Shown here piece after piece: positions 10,432-21,119 of a DNA stretch of 64,000 nucleotides (its first letter is position 1; every line of letters starts with the position of its first letter). The notes under the pieces are model-generated. The model had not been told where the DNA came from. It was given only the letters and a program-made list of their open reading frames with translations, and made no database searches. The DNA lies in NCBI GenBank assembly GCA_905147135.1, contig LR990067.1, forward strand, positions 1,860,001 through 1,924,000. The letters run 5' to 3'. Source of the stretch: Blastobasis lacticolella (Eukaryota > Arthropoda > Insecta > Lepidoptera > Blastobasidae). A program made the translations under genes and the position numbers.

Positions 10432-10567
10432 CTAGCTTGTTGCAAGCATATACACCTGACCAACCGAGCGAAGCCATCACCTACCAAACTACTAGTAGTT
10501 TGGTAGCGGGGGGACCCCTGTGACGAAAAGTTGTATTCTTACGTGCTCCAAGTTATTTTACTTTAAA

Positions 10568-11413
10568 ATGTCTCGAAAAGTGAATGAAGTGACGTTAAGT
10601 GACATCATTAAAAAGATTAGTGAATTATCTGACAAGATTACTGCTCAAACTGCACTAATAACATCCCAAAGTGATAAAATAGAAGCTCAAAACAAATGTC
10701 TCGAGTCTCAGGAAATGATGATCCAACAACAAAGGAAGGTAATCGAAAAATTGACTGATAAGGTAGAAAGTATGACGAAGCTGGTTTGCCCTATAAGTGT
10801 GAACGATACGGCTAATTACGCACGCGCTACTACAATGCTCAAACCGGTCAGCATGAAAGAGATAAGCAGTCCGCTGCCGACTCCACCGCGGGCAGAAAAA
10901 GGGACATCAAATCGTGCGCAGCGCGCGGCCGTGCGCGCGATAAGGACGGAAAATAATGTGCAGACCTCAAGTACGGAGCAACGTGTGGCCACGAAAACCG
11001 CTGCGCGACCGCTTATTGCTGAAGATATAGATGGTTGTCCTAAAAACTCCGCTGTTGACAATGATCAACAATGGCAAGAAGTGCGCCCAAAGCGCGCAAA
11101 GAAACATCGTCGGCCCGTTATTGTTGGTAGTGGTGCAGAGGACACCGAAATTAGTACCGTGGAAAGGTTGCGCTATATACAAGCGTGGTCCTTTAAACCG
11201 GAAACGACAACAGAAAACGTACTACATTTTTTGAATAAAATTGAAAAACATAGTGAATACCAGGTAACAAAAAGAGAAATCGCAACCCAGCGCCATTCTT
11301 CCTTTATAATTGGCATCCCTGAGACCCTATACGATCGCATCAATTCGCCGACGGTGTGGCCACCAGGCGTTAGATTCACACAATGGTTTCTCGCCAGACC
11401 CCGCTCGCAGTAG
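10568..11413 (+). CDS. LINE ORF1 protein, 281 aa, intact
   Basis: I chose ATG 10568 (MSRKVNEVTLSDIIKKISEL) over an upstream in-frame start because it begins a clean amphipathic sequence. Residues about 5-75 form a coiled coil (repeated I/L heptads, many K/E/Q), which suggests a trimer or dimer. The middle is basic and low-complexity (RPKRAKKHRRP). The C-terminal third (STVERLRYIQAWSFKPETTTENVL...WPPGVRFTQWFLARP, given in parts) is a conserved module of lepidopteran LINE ORF1 proteins. Expected role: RNA binding and RNP assembly. It overlaps the start of ORF2 by 104 bp in another frame, so ORF2 may be made by reinitiation or frameshifting. Confidence 0.75.
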   Translation: MSRKVNEVTLSDIIKKISELSDKITAQTALITSQSDKIEAQNKCLESQEMMIQQQRKVIEKLTDKVESMTKLVCPISVNDTANYARATTMLKPVSMKEISSPLPTPPRAEKGTSNRAQRAAVRAIRTENNVQTSSTEQRVATKTAARPLIAEDIDGCPKNSAVDNDQQWQEVRPKRAKKHRRPVIVGSGAEDTEISTVERLRYIQAWSFKPETTTENVLHFLNKIEKHSEYQVTKREIATQRHSSFIIGIPETLYDRINSPTVWPPGVRFTQWFLARPRSQ

Positions 11414-14354
11414 CGGGGATGACGCAAATACGTCGAGCACATCACACGATAGACTACCTCCAACTTGCTTATCGCCAACGGAAAACAGTTACACCGATTT
11501 GATTATTATCCTACAAAATGCACAATCGCTGAATAACAAGACGAAACACTTGGAAGTTTTGCTTCAAAACGACTTTTACTGTGACGTACTATGTATTACC
11601 GAACATTGGTTAAGTGAGGACAAATTAAAATGTGTATGTTTAGATAATTATATTCTTGTATCTAAATACTGTCGAAGTAATATTCAGCACGGCGGTTCGT
11701 GCATATATGTTAAGAGCGGTGTAAATGCAATATTAGTTGACGAGTTGTGTAACTTATCTATAGAACTTCACTGTGAGATATCAGCCGTGGAGCTTACCGA
11801 CTTTAAGCTAATAATAGTCTGTTTTTACACTAATATGACAAATAAATTAGAATTTATGGGTGTATTTGAATGCTTGCTTGATAAGGTGAATCAGTTGGGT
11901 TGTAAGTGCATTATTGTAGGTGACTCAAACATAAATTGGTTAATCCATAGCGCTGAGCGTGCTGGCTTGGCTGACGTTCTGGCGGCACATAATTTTCGAA
12001 ATGAGGTAGACTTCCCGACGCGCGTGCAGGCGAATTCAGCGACCGCGATTGATCATCTATATACCAATATAGATACCGCTTTTATAGATGCGTCAGTCAT
12101 TATCTCTCACATAGGTGACCACTACGGAGTCCGCGGCACGGTGACGCTGCCGGCGCCCGCGCCGCGGCCCGCCACCCGCCTAGTCCGGGACACGTCCCGC
12201 GCCGCGCGCGCGGCGCTCGCTGCTGCAGCGCTCAGCGTCGATTGGCGGCAAATTTGTGACTCTTCGCAAACGGCAGACTCGTTAGCCGAAACAATCACAA
12301 ACACTGTAGCCAATAAAATTCAGATTTGCTGTCCGTATAAACGGAAACCTAACATACCCACTAATAATACGTGGATTGACAATGACATTTTAAATTTAAA
12401 ATCATTATTATTTAACCTCCGTGACATTATGATTAAATTCCCCAACATTACCCAAATCCAAAATAAAATTGACGAAGCAAATAAATCCTATAACAGTTTA
12501 TTACGTAACGAACGTACAAAATATTTATCGAATAAGATTTACAAAAGTAATAACATTATTAAAACAATGTGGAATGTAGTCAATACAGAAACTGGCAAGA
12601 ATAAATGTCGTTCAGACCTAATAAACATTATTAAAAATGTCGACGGTGAACATTTTTCATCAGCTAAATGCCTAGTGAACCACATTAACGAGCAGTTCGT
12701 GTCAGCGGCGGCGCAGAGTGGAGCCCCGAGCGCCGACATCAGCTGGGTGCAGGCAGCGCTGGCGGCCGCGCGCCCGCCGACCGATCGTACCTTGCGTTTC
12801 AAACCGTTTGCGCCCTTCGAAGTTTACACTATTATAACAAAACGTGTCGCGAACAAGCCCACTAAAGATTTTTATGGTATATCCATTGATGCATTAGTCA
12901 CTGTTGCGGAACCAATGAGTATGCCATTATCAAAATTATTTAATATGTGCCTAAAATATGGCGTGTACCCAAAAACATTTAAACACGTCAAAGTATGCCC
13001 CATATACAAAGGTAAAGGTAAACAAAAATATGTTAACTCCTATAGACCGATATCTGTTATACCAGCTATAGCCAAAGTTTTTGAAAACGGTCTAACTTTG
13101 AGACTTACACAATTTCTACATGAAACTGGAGGTATATCTGACCGGCAGTTCGCATACCGTGCCGGTTACTCCACAACTATGATGGTTCGCGAGGTAGTTG
13201 GCAGCGTCCTTCGCGCTCGAGAGCAGGGTCAGCAGGTAGCACTTCTGTGCTGTGACCTATCCAAGGCTTTCGATGTCGCGGATCATGAGGCTCTCATAAC
13301 TAAGCTAGAACATTACGGCATTAGAGGCCCAGCACTCTCGGTGTTTGTTGACTTCATTAGGGCAAGACATCAATATGTTGTATCTGGTGATGACGGTGAG
13401 AGGTCAGATGGTCTCTCCGCTGATAGGGGAGTTCCACAAGGGTCATCGCTGTCCAATTTAGCATTTTCAATATTATTAAATGACTTACCGGACTATCTGA
13501 CGGAGGTAGACGTATACGTATACGCGGATGATGTGGCGGTGGTTGTCACGGCTTCATCTATTGACGAGCTTAATCAAAAATTGGACGCAGTTGCCGAACG
13601 TCTTGTGACCTGGTTTCGAGCGAACGGGCTAATGTTAAATTTGAGCAAAACGCAGGTGCTCCATTTCAATCTCGGTGGTCGTGGGCAGCCGCCTGTTCGA
13701 ATCAATGTTGACGGGATCACCATCGAGCAGGTTGAATCTGTCTCTCTGCTTGGTTTTCAGATAGATCAGGGCCTAACCTGGCAGATCCACATCGACAAAT
13801 TATGTGGAAAATTGGGAGGAGCGTGTTTCGCATTGAGTAGACTCAATTCGACCTTGCCGACTGAAGTAGTGCGAACATGTTATTTTTCCTCGGTCCAGTC
13901 TCTAGCTCAGTACGGTCTGGAACTATGGGGTCGTGCGGCAGAGTGGGAGCGAGTCTTTCGGATGCAAAAGCGTGCTGTGAGAATAGTAGCCCGGGTGGCT
14001 AGTGACGAACCAGCCAAGTCTCTCTTTGTTAAATTCGGTATTATGACATTACCGTCCTTATTGATATTCGAAGTGGCCAAATATGTAATGCTTAATATCG
14101 ATAAATACGAGAGACTTGGGGAGGGTCATAGGCACAACGTCCGCCACTCGGCTCGGCTGCGGAGCATCCCGCATAAACTGTCGCGGCGCGCGCGCACGGC
14201 GCACGTGATGGGCCCGGCCGTGTACAACCGGCTGCCGCCCGAAGTTGTCGCCTCCACCAGCATGCCTATCTTTACGAACAGGCTGCGCAATTGGCTTATC
14301 AAGCAGGCATTCTATAGTTATAATGAATTTTTAGAACTAAGGATATTGACATAG
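11310..14354 (+). CDS. LINE ORF2: APE endonuclease plus reverse transcriptase, ~1014 aa, intact
   Basis: One uninterrupted frame. The APE-type endonuclease motifs are NAQSL (about residue 68), the glutamate in ITEHWL (about 97), GGSCIYVK, VGDSNIN (about 205; usually GDFN), AIDHLYTN (about 248) and GDHYGV (about 269; usually SDH). RT motifs include NSYRPISVIPAIAKVFE, CDLSKAFD (about 648), RGVPQGSSLSN, the catalytic YADD (about 738), LMLNLSKTQ and LLGFQIDQGLTW. The C-terminus has YGLELWG and MQKRAVRIVA. No RNase H domain is seen. The first in-frame codon shown is TTG and no ATG occurs before the endonuclease, so the true start is unclear. The enzyme would nick DNA and prime reverse transcription there. 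S for F in GDSN and G for S in GDH may weaken the endonuclease. Confidence 0.85.
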   Translation: MASLRPYTIASIRRRCGHQALDSHNGFSPDPARSSGDDANTSSTSHDRLPPTCLSPTENSYTDLIIILQNAQSLNNKTKHLEVLLQNDFYCDVLCITEHWLSEDKLKCVCLDNYILVSKYCRSNIQHGGSCIYVKSGVNAILVDELCNLSIELHCEISAVELTDFKLIIVCFYTNMTNKLEFMGVFECLLDKVNQLGCKCIIVGDSNINWLIHSAERAGLADVLAAHNFRNEVDFPTRVQANSATAIDHLYTNIDTAFIDASVIISHIGDHYGVRGTVTLPAPAPRPATRLVRDTSRAARAALAAAALSVDWRQICDSSQTADSLAETITNTVANKIQICCPYKRKPNIPTNNTWIDNDILNLKSLLFNLRDIMIKFPNITQIQNKIDEANKSYNSLLRNERTKYLSNKIYKSNNIIKTMWNVVNTETGKNKCRSDLINIIKNVDGEHFSSAKCLVNHINEQFVSAAAQSGAPSADISWVQAALAAARPPTDRTLRFKPFAPFEVYTIITKRVANKPTKDFYGISIDALVTVAEPMSMPLSKLFNMCLKYGVYPKTFKHVKVCPIYKGKGKQKYVNSYRPISVIPAIAKVFENGLTLRLTQFLHETGGISDRQFAYRAGYSTTMMVREVVGSVLRAREQGQQVALLCCDLSKAFDVADHEALITKLEHYGIRGPALSVFVDFIRARHQYVVSGDDGERSDGLSADRGVPQGSSLSNLAFSILLNDLPDYLTEVDVYVYADDVAVVVTASSIDELNQKLDAVAERLVTWFRANGLMLNLSKTQVLHFNLGGRGQPPVRINVDGITIEQVESVSLLGFQIDQGLTWQIHIDKLCGKLGGACFALSRLNSTLPTEVVRTCYFSSVQSLAQYGLELWGRAAEWERVFRMQKRAVRIVARVASDEPAKSLFVKFGIMTLPSLLIFEVAKYVMLNIDKYERLGEGHRHNVRHSARLRSIPHKLSRRARTAHVMGPAVYNRLPPEVVASTSMPIFTNRLRNWLIKQAFYSYNEFLELRILT

Positions 14355-14491
14355 ATGTGTAATGTATTACTATTATTTTATTATTAATCATTATTGTTAT
14401 TTTTGAAATCCATAGCTTGACATACTTATACTGTAATTGACTTGTAATTAACAATTATCAATAAAACATGAATGAATGAATGAATGAATAG

Positions 14492-14800
14492 TAAATACAA
14501 AGGGATCTTTAAAAGTCTTATATGCAAATATACGAAGTATAGTCAAACCCGGCAAGCTAGATGAGCTGAGGTGTGTTATCCAATCCTTGGAATACCTACC
14601 CCATCTGATCATTTTAGTGGAAACATGGATTAAAAGTGAAGACGAAGCTAAAAGACTGAACATACCTAATTTTACACACTATTATAACTTCAGAACGAAA
14701 TCCAGGGGAGGTGGTGTATCAATTTATGTAAACAACAACATCAGGCACAATTTGATAGAGGACAAATGCTTTCATGATAATCATTTTCTATGGATAGAGG
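14492..14800 (+). pseudogene. outer LINE, start of APE endonuclease
   Basis: Immediately after the (GAAT)n tail of the inserted LINE, the frame VLYANIRSIVKPGKLDEL, IILVETWIKSEDEA, and SRGGGVSIYVNNN encodes the N-terminal endonuclease blocks (N in YANIRS; E in VETW). It breaks at about 14800 and resumes at 17463, the expected distance into the domain. Confidence 0.7.
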
Positions 14801-15917
14801 AAAGTAATCAAATATGGAATACCATTTTGTTTTTTGAAAATAAAAAATAAACTATTCATAGTACGAATAATTTTTTTTTATTAGATGAGAAGATATAATG
14901 TACTGCAACACTTAGTGATAGTCTTATGATTTTAATAACTATTTACAGTATCAAAAACCTAGTTAAATCAAAAAATGAAAAAGGTAGTCAAATATGGAAT
15001 AGGTACCCCAAATATGGACCATAAGAAAATGCCACAACAAATACTTAAAAATATGATAAAATAATTTTTTGTAATACTTACTTAATAACAGTCTCATCAT
15101 TTACTAAATTAGTTGAGTAGTTAGACTAGTTTAACTTGTTTTAAAAAATCATAAGACTGTTATACCTATTGCAAAAAAATAAAGATAAAAAAAAGGTAAG
15201 TACTTATGAAATTGGACATGGTGACCCCCGGGTGGTCCCCGTATCTTGAGTTATCCGTCCTATCTAATATGTAACATAGATAACATTTGGTGCAAATCGA
15301 TTCAGCTGGCTTAAATCTTAAAAAGAAGTATTTGCTGTTTGTAAAACAGCTTTTCTTAAGGCTATGTATGAACAATGCTGTTTACCAACCGCAAATCACA
15401 ATAATAGTTTTTATGTTATAAATAGATACATTTTTGGATTTCGGATATTTTTCTTTATTTTTTGTGTTAGAAAGCGTTCTGAAAAATAAATATGAACACA
15501 TTCAAAGTATACATTAAACCATCAATTTCGATTTTGACCCGAATATAGACCCGAATATTCCATAAGTGGACCCCAGTGCTTGTCCATATTCGGAATTTAA
15601 TGACCTCATAAATTATTGCCTATATTAAAATAATTACAAAACAGAAACAAATAAACAGCCTGGAAATACAAGAACTAGTATATATGGGATTGATCGATGT
15701 ACAACACAAACGCAATTCTACCTATTCGCGATTCTACACAATATGGATTCCGCACAACTGACATTCAACACATTATTTATTCCACACAGTCTTCAATTAT
15801 ACACAAACGCGTTTCTTCCTGTTCGCGATTCTACACAATATTAATTCCACACAAGTGATGCGATTCACCAGATTCGCTATTTCACATATTCGTTACATAT
15901 TTTAAATCATCTCGTCA

Positions 15918-16262
15918 TCTTGGCGTTAATGTGAAGGTTGTCCTCTCGCTCACGACGGCCCGGGGTCTGCATTGACCATGATCCAGGATTGGCAGATCAA
16001 GTAATTATAGTGGAGCGACTGCCATCTGACCTGCTACCTCGGGAACCTGAACAAATTGGATCATGGTTACCTACACATTTGGTCACCTGAATGAGCAGGT
16101 TTCATCATGATGATTGCCCTCACCCTTAGAGCATCGGTTAGTATTCAACTAATGTACATATATCAGAAAAAAGTCATTGGTACATGGCGGTAGTGGGATT
16201 CAAACCAGGTCCCTCTCGCTTAGGAGTCGGATACTATAACCACTAGGCCACCTATGCTTCGA
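15918..16262 (-). mobile_element. SINE family B (tRNA-headed), minus strand
   Basis: Reads from the tRNA-like head at about 16262 back to a CATCTTGGCG-type end. The head carries an RNA polymerase III B-box-like GGTTTGAATCCCAC and an anticodon-arm-like TCCGACTCCTAAGCGAGAGG. Further copies are at 29934-30285, 35905-36200, 40102-40400 and 55894-56510. Confidence 0.75.
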
Positions 16263-16504
16263 AGGGCAGGCGGCCCGTTAGTGTATTGCTGATTTACACT
16301 GACAGACCAAATTGGAACGCGTTGCTCATAGAAGTCTCATAATAACTCTGATCCTAACTCTGATCCAACCAGCCTGGTCAACGCTGTAGACCCTGGACTG
16401 CCATTCACACATTCTTCAACGCTCAACGCTGGGCACAATGAGAATGGTTGTATTGTAACCTCAGCTAGAACTAGACCAGGGTGTAAGTTTAGTGGACCTA
16501 GTAG

Positions 16505-16830
16505 AAGAGAGGTAGGGCATAGCGGGGTATCCCGTTCGAATTAAAGCCGCCCGACTGGGGAAGTACCGGGGAATACCGCAGCTAAACAATACTCTTTTAA
16601 ATAGTATTGTGTTTCTGCCGGTGAGTAAGGTTTCCAGTGCTCCATGGGGTGGGGATTTGGGGCTTTGGCAGTGGGGGGCATTTGCCTTTTGCTGCCAGAT
16701 CTACGTGTTATACAGGTGGGCAACGCATTGGCGATACTCTTGGTGTTGGTAATGTCTACAGGCAGTGGTGACCACTTTCCATCAGGTGGCCCGCTTGCCT
16801 GTTTGCCTACCGTATGACATAAAAAAAAAA
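16505..16830 (+). mobile_element. SINE family L, copy 2
   Basis: Same 5' end (AAGAGAGGTAGGGCATAGCG) and A-rich 3' end as the copies at 3789 and 24792, with a small internal deletion. It lies inside the long-TIR element. Confidence 0.75.
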
Positions 16831-17462
16831 GTTAATATTGACCAAGGTCAACTCTGGTCATCGAACCTGGTCAACGCTGGGCACCCTGAGACTGGTTGTT
16901 AGAATTAGACCAGGACCTAATAAAGGTTGACCAAGGTCAACCCCAGTCAACCAACAAAGCATTGGACTAGGTTTCTTAAATAGGGTTGACCTTGGCCAAC
17001 CTTGACTGGTTCCATGAAACTTAGGTCCAGGTCTAAGTCAGCCAGGTCCCCAGCGTTGTGGAATAGCCAATCTGTTGAATGGCAGCATTTGTGTGCAATT
17101 AATATTGTGTAGAATCGCGAACAGGAAGAAACGCGTTTGTGTATAATTGAAGACTGTGTGGAATAAATAATGTCTTAAATGTCAGTTGTGCGGAATCCAT
17201 ATTGTGTAGAATCGCGAATAGGTAGAATTGCGTTTGTGTTGTATATCGATCAATCCTATATATGCAACCACATAAATATGCGAGTAGAACGTAAACACTC
17301 TCTAAATAATAAGAAATACATCGTTTTTACGTCTATAACAATGTTCTGAGCAGCAACCAAACAAAACGCACATGCCATGTCACCGGCCTTCGCCCTACTG
17401 ACAAGATTGAACCTGTCTAATATAAGTATACGAAACAGAATATGGTTCTGTATTGCGATTGA

Positions 17463-18313
17463 ATTGGAGTGGTGTACAAACCTGAACGCACAAATTCTAA
17501 AGAATTTCTAGATTTCTACTGCAACCAACTATCAAATAGGAAAAGAGCCTTAGTTTTTGGAGATTTTAATTATAACCTACTTAACAAATGTGACCATGCT
17601 GTCAAGGAATACAAGGATACACTAAAAGAAAATGCTTTCACAATTCTAAATAACATAGATCCTGAGTATTGCACACGGCAAACTTCTGTAACAAAAACTA
17701 TACTAGATCATGTATGCTGCAACATCAAAAATCAAAATATTCATTTTGCGGTAATAGAATCAGCACTCTCGGATCACAAGCAGATATATCTAGAACTACA
17801 CAATTACAAACCAACACAAAGAAAGAAGTATAATTACACAGCATTAGATTACAAAGGTCTATATGAAACAATAAAGGATGACTGGCCCTATGATCCCAAC
17901 AGTGACTACACAACTTTTGAAAAGTCTTTAATTTCGTCTATAAACAAGAATAAAGTTACGAAAACAAAAATTATTAACCCCTTGAGAGCAGATTGGATTA
18001 ATAAAGGCATTATAGAACTAATAGAAACAAGAAATAAAGCATGGGCAGAGATGAAAGCGAATCCGGAAGATCAACAACTAAAGAATAACTTCAAAACCTT
18101 AAGGAATCGTGTTTTTTCAACTATTCGGAAAGCAAAGGAAGAGTTTTATCTTAGATCGTTCAGTGAATGTAAGGGAAAATCTTTTAAGATGTGGAATTTG
18201 ATTAACAGATTAGCAAACAATAAGCAAACGAAAATCTGCGGTCCGTCTCAGCTCAATACGGAAACTGGTACTGTGACTAATGGTAAATGTATATGTAAAG
18301 GTATCAATGATTT
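17463..18313 (+). pseudogene. outer LINE, endonuclease C-part and linker
   Basis: Starts in frame at IGVVYKPERTNSKEF. It shows the endonuclease GDFN motif (VFGDFNYNLL), ILDHVCCN and the SDH motif (ALSDHKQIYLEL). A basic linker with RNKAWAEMKANP and FKMWNLINRLAN follows, typical of LINE ORF2. A one-base loss in a T run near 18310 shifts the frame, so this frame ends at 18374 with unrelated codons. Confidence 0.8.
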
Positions 18314-19951
18314 TTTTCCACTATCGGTTCCAAATTATCTGATAAAATACCTAAACAGTACCATAATAATCTAGTTAACACTTTACCACGCAATGTCCAA
18401 CAGCACAGACAATTATCGGAAATTACACCAGTCACTTTAGATGAAATCACAAAAATAATCCATGAACTAAATTCCAATACAAGTACGGGTAGCGACGGTA
18501 TATCCACAAAATCCATTAAATGTATAAATCCATTAATAGCTCCTGACCTTCAGCGATGCATCAACAAATGCCTAGCCGATGGTTGTTTTCCCGATTCACT
18601 AAAAATGGCTAAGGTAACTCCTATCTACAAGTCTGGTGAAAAACATGACCCAGGGAATTATCGCCCAATATCAGTATTACCCGTAATCTCAAAGATATTC
18701 GAGAAAGTCCTATATAATCGGCTCGATGAATACCTTTCCTCTTTCAACTTTATTTCTCCCAAACAATACGGATTTCGAAAGAAATCAAACACATTGTCTG
18801 CCACCACCGATCTTGTGAGCAAAATAAAAGAACGCATAGACAAAAAGCAAGTAGCTTTAGGGGTATTTATCGACCTAAAAAAGGCTTTCGACACTGTCAG
18901 CCACACTATGCTACTAAAAAAGCTAGAAGCCATAGGTATCACTGGACCGGCGCTCAAGATCTTCACGTCTTATTTAGAAAATAGGTCCCAAGTTGTGGGG
19001 ATCGGTGATGACTGCAGTGATTCCCGGACTATTACATGTGGAATTCCGCAGGGATCCATTATCGGACCATTAATGTTCCTAATATACATCAATAACATTC
19101 ACGATATTGGTCTCGATGCTGATGTAACCCTTTACGCCGACGACACCTGCTTATTTTATTTCAGCCACAAAATTGAACCTCTCATAGAAAAGGCGCAGAT
19201 TGACCTTAATTTGATCAATGTGTGGTTTCAATGCAATCTCTTAACTATCAATCCAAAAAAAACGAACTATATTATTTTTGCCGCTAAAAATAAAAAACTG
19301 GGTCCTTTTCCATCACTCAGAATAAATAATGAAATAATAAACCAAGTTAAAGAGGAGAGGTACCTGGGTCTCATATTGGATCACCAATTAACATGGAAGC
19401 CGCATATTGCTAGATTGAGGTCAAAACTGGTGACCTTAACGGGAGCGCTCCGCGGCATTGCACACTGTCTCCCGCAGCGCGTGCGACGGTTGATATACAA
19501 CTCTTTTGTTAAATCGCACATCGATTATCTAATAGAAATATGGGGTAGTGCGGCAAAATCTAATTTACAACCACTGCAGAGAATGCAAAATAAGGTAATT
19601 AAATCACTTTTTGGGTTTAGATTCAGAACTCCAACAAATCAAATCTTTTCCGAAACCAAACTGATGAATATTCGTCAAACCTATAAGTATTACGTTTGTT
19701 TATTAGTCAGAAAGATCCTTCAAAAAGATATTCAGTCCACAATTACATTCACAAAAAGGATACAAATCAGTAATCGATTAACAAGGCAAGCTGATCATCT
19801 ATGTTTACCTACGCCCCGAACTAACTACGGTAAAACGAACTTTTTGTACGAAGGAGCACAGATGTACAACGGTTTGCCAAACGATATTAAACAAGCAAAA
19901 TCCTATAATAAATTCAAAACCCTGTTGACATTCCACATCCTAAAAGATTGA
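18310..19951 (+). pseudogene. outer LINE, reverse transcriptase
   Basis: After the frameshift the new frame stays open to 19951. Landmarks: STGSDGISTKSIKCI, NYRPISVLPVISKIFEK, QYGFRKKSNT, FIDLKKAFDTV (first Asp), GIPQGSIIGP, the catalytic YADD (LYADDTCLFYF), LTINPKKTN, YLGLILDHQLTW, HIDYLIEIWG and MQNKVIKSLFGF. Except for the frameshift and the insertions this RT looks little decayed. The 3' UTR runs to an A-run near 20215. Confidence 0.85.
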
Positions 19952-20215
19952 CACTAATTGTTACCTACCTACTATTATCTAAAATTACTGTTAACACATG
20001 CTTACCTACTTATCATTGTTCCATGACTATTTAAATTGTTTACTAAGTATAATGGGGTACAGTGTTTTGTCTCGCTTCTATTCTACCCACATTTTATTAA
20101 GCTTATATTGCTGTCCTCGGACTGTTAGTACTAACGAATCACTAGTATTTTCTCGTAAGTGAATTGTAAAATTCTTAGAGAAATAAAGATTTTCTAACCT
20201 AAAAAAAATATTACG

Positions 20216-21119
20216 CTACGAAAGCCAATGAAACTTTGTAGACGTGATCCACCAATACCTACGCTTGTGATTTGTTAAAGTTGCATGGTATTTAAAATAC
20301 ACCCGCCACCACTCGCCTTCAGTCTAGTCAATCAAATAGGTAACGCTGCTAGCATCCTGGGTACACTCGCTGGGTCATCTCTGAGTGGGATGCTAGAGCC
20401 AACGTCTGTACGAAGCGCAGATGCCGAAGACCGGTAAAAGTGGAGGAGAAAGAGCAGGTAAGTGAACCCTAGTATCAGCCGGGATTTACTGATAATAATA
20501 GCGATTGCGATGACGATATAACCATGACGCATGCAATTCCGTCGAAATATCGAAGTAAAAACAATACTAATCGCGGTAATAAACCCGATAACATGTACGA
20601 TAAAAGTGCAGTGAATAACCACAAAAGTCTTAAAACCTAGATTTAGATGAAATAGAAAATACATGGGGAAAGATAAAAATTGGACCCCACAGATAAAGTT
20701 GCAGGCAAAAGCTAGTGCTTAGGTCACAAGAAGCTAAGTACTACTATTACATATTATCTATATCAACAAGAATTGTATCCAGTATCCAGATGTTCGTTTA
20801 GAATAACGTGACTTGATTTCTGTATTCTACAAGAGTTTGTTTCCATAATCCTATTATATTTCCGACTAATTTATAAATACGGAAGTATGTCAATATGGAT
20901 CAAGGATTATCATCATAGTAAGTACTATTGCTACGAAAAATTAAAGTTTAGCTCACTAAAAAATGTTTTTTTGCCAGGTTGTGCACAGGTAGGCCAAGCT
21001 TTTGTGGTTCTACTAAATCTCGACTATCATTACAAAGTGGATGTATATTGTTGTCGATGATGTAACATAACATACGGCGCCCTCACAGTCTATTAGGGGA
21101 GCCGATTCTCCATAACCTC
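20216..21119. other. no gene; repeat fragments
   Basis: Contains a block (about 20300-20660) with ATGACGCATGCAATTCCGTC and TCGAAATATCG, which matches inverted sequence at about 8610-8650. The open minus-strand frame here (110 codons) is repeat sequence without a recognisable protein. The rest is AT-rich and featureless to me. Confidence 0.4.

Larger units (their letters stand above)
10481..14491 (+). mobile_element. LINE with two intact ORFs (CR1/Jockey-type)
   Basis: Contains ORF1 (10568-11413) and ORF2 (11310-14354), both uninterrupted, a 3' UTR of about 110 bp with ATAAAACATG, and a terminal (GAAT)n microsatellite at about 14468-14489. The 5' boundary lies near a 26-bp perfect palindrome (10481-10506), about 60 bp upstream of ORF1, so the 5' UTR is short or truncated. 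I could not identify a convincing target duplication. It sits inside an older LINE. Confidence 0.8.
15681..17263. mobile_element. element with ~195-bp terminal inverted repeats
   Basis: The left arm (about 15686-15880) reads GGATTGATCGATGTACAACA onward. The right arm (about 17060-17256) is its complement with few changes, including the CGCGATTCTACACAATAT motif twice per arm. Both ends adjoin TATATAT. The core contains a SINE-B (15918-16262), a family L SINE (16505-16830) and a region of repeated GGTTGACC/GGTCAACC-like motifs (about 16370-17050). No transposase ORF is seen. Confidence 0.8.
14800..17440. mobile_element. composite insertion splitting the outer LINE endonuclease
   Basis: About 2.6 kb separates the two endonuclease parts. 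It holds AT-rich DNA with two related AGT(A/C)ATCAAATATGGAATA blocks 180 bp apart (about 14803 and 14984). It also holds a long-TIR element (15681-17263), inside which sit a SINE-B and a family L SINE. AATATGG occurs near both borders (14811-14817, 17439-17445) and could be a target duplication, but the left copy also belongs to the repeated block, so the border is uncertain. Confidence 0.5.
9400..20215 (+). mobile_element. old LINE broken by two nested insertions
   Basis: I infer one ancestral LINE in four pieces: ORF1 at 9514-10431, the start of the endonuclease at about 14492-14800, the rest of the endonuclease and linker at 17463-18313, and the RT at 18310-19951, with a 3' end (AATAAAGATTTTC then A-run) near 20215. 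Between them lie an intact LINE (about 10481-14491) and a composite insertion (about 14800-17440). Order, strand and protein content all fit a single element. ORF1 belonging to the same copy is inferred from geometry. Confidence 0.65.

Noticed and set aside
16400..17050. nuclear hormone receptor enhancer from AGGTCA-like motifs
   Set aside because: The motifs are part of a repetitive element and in variable spacing; recorded only as a repeat observation.
20332..20664. 110-codon minus-strand frame with hydrophobic start
   Set aside because: Lies in dispersed repeat sequence shared with about 8600; no recognisable domain.
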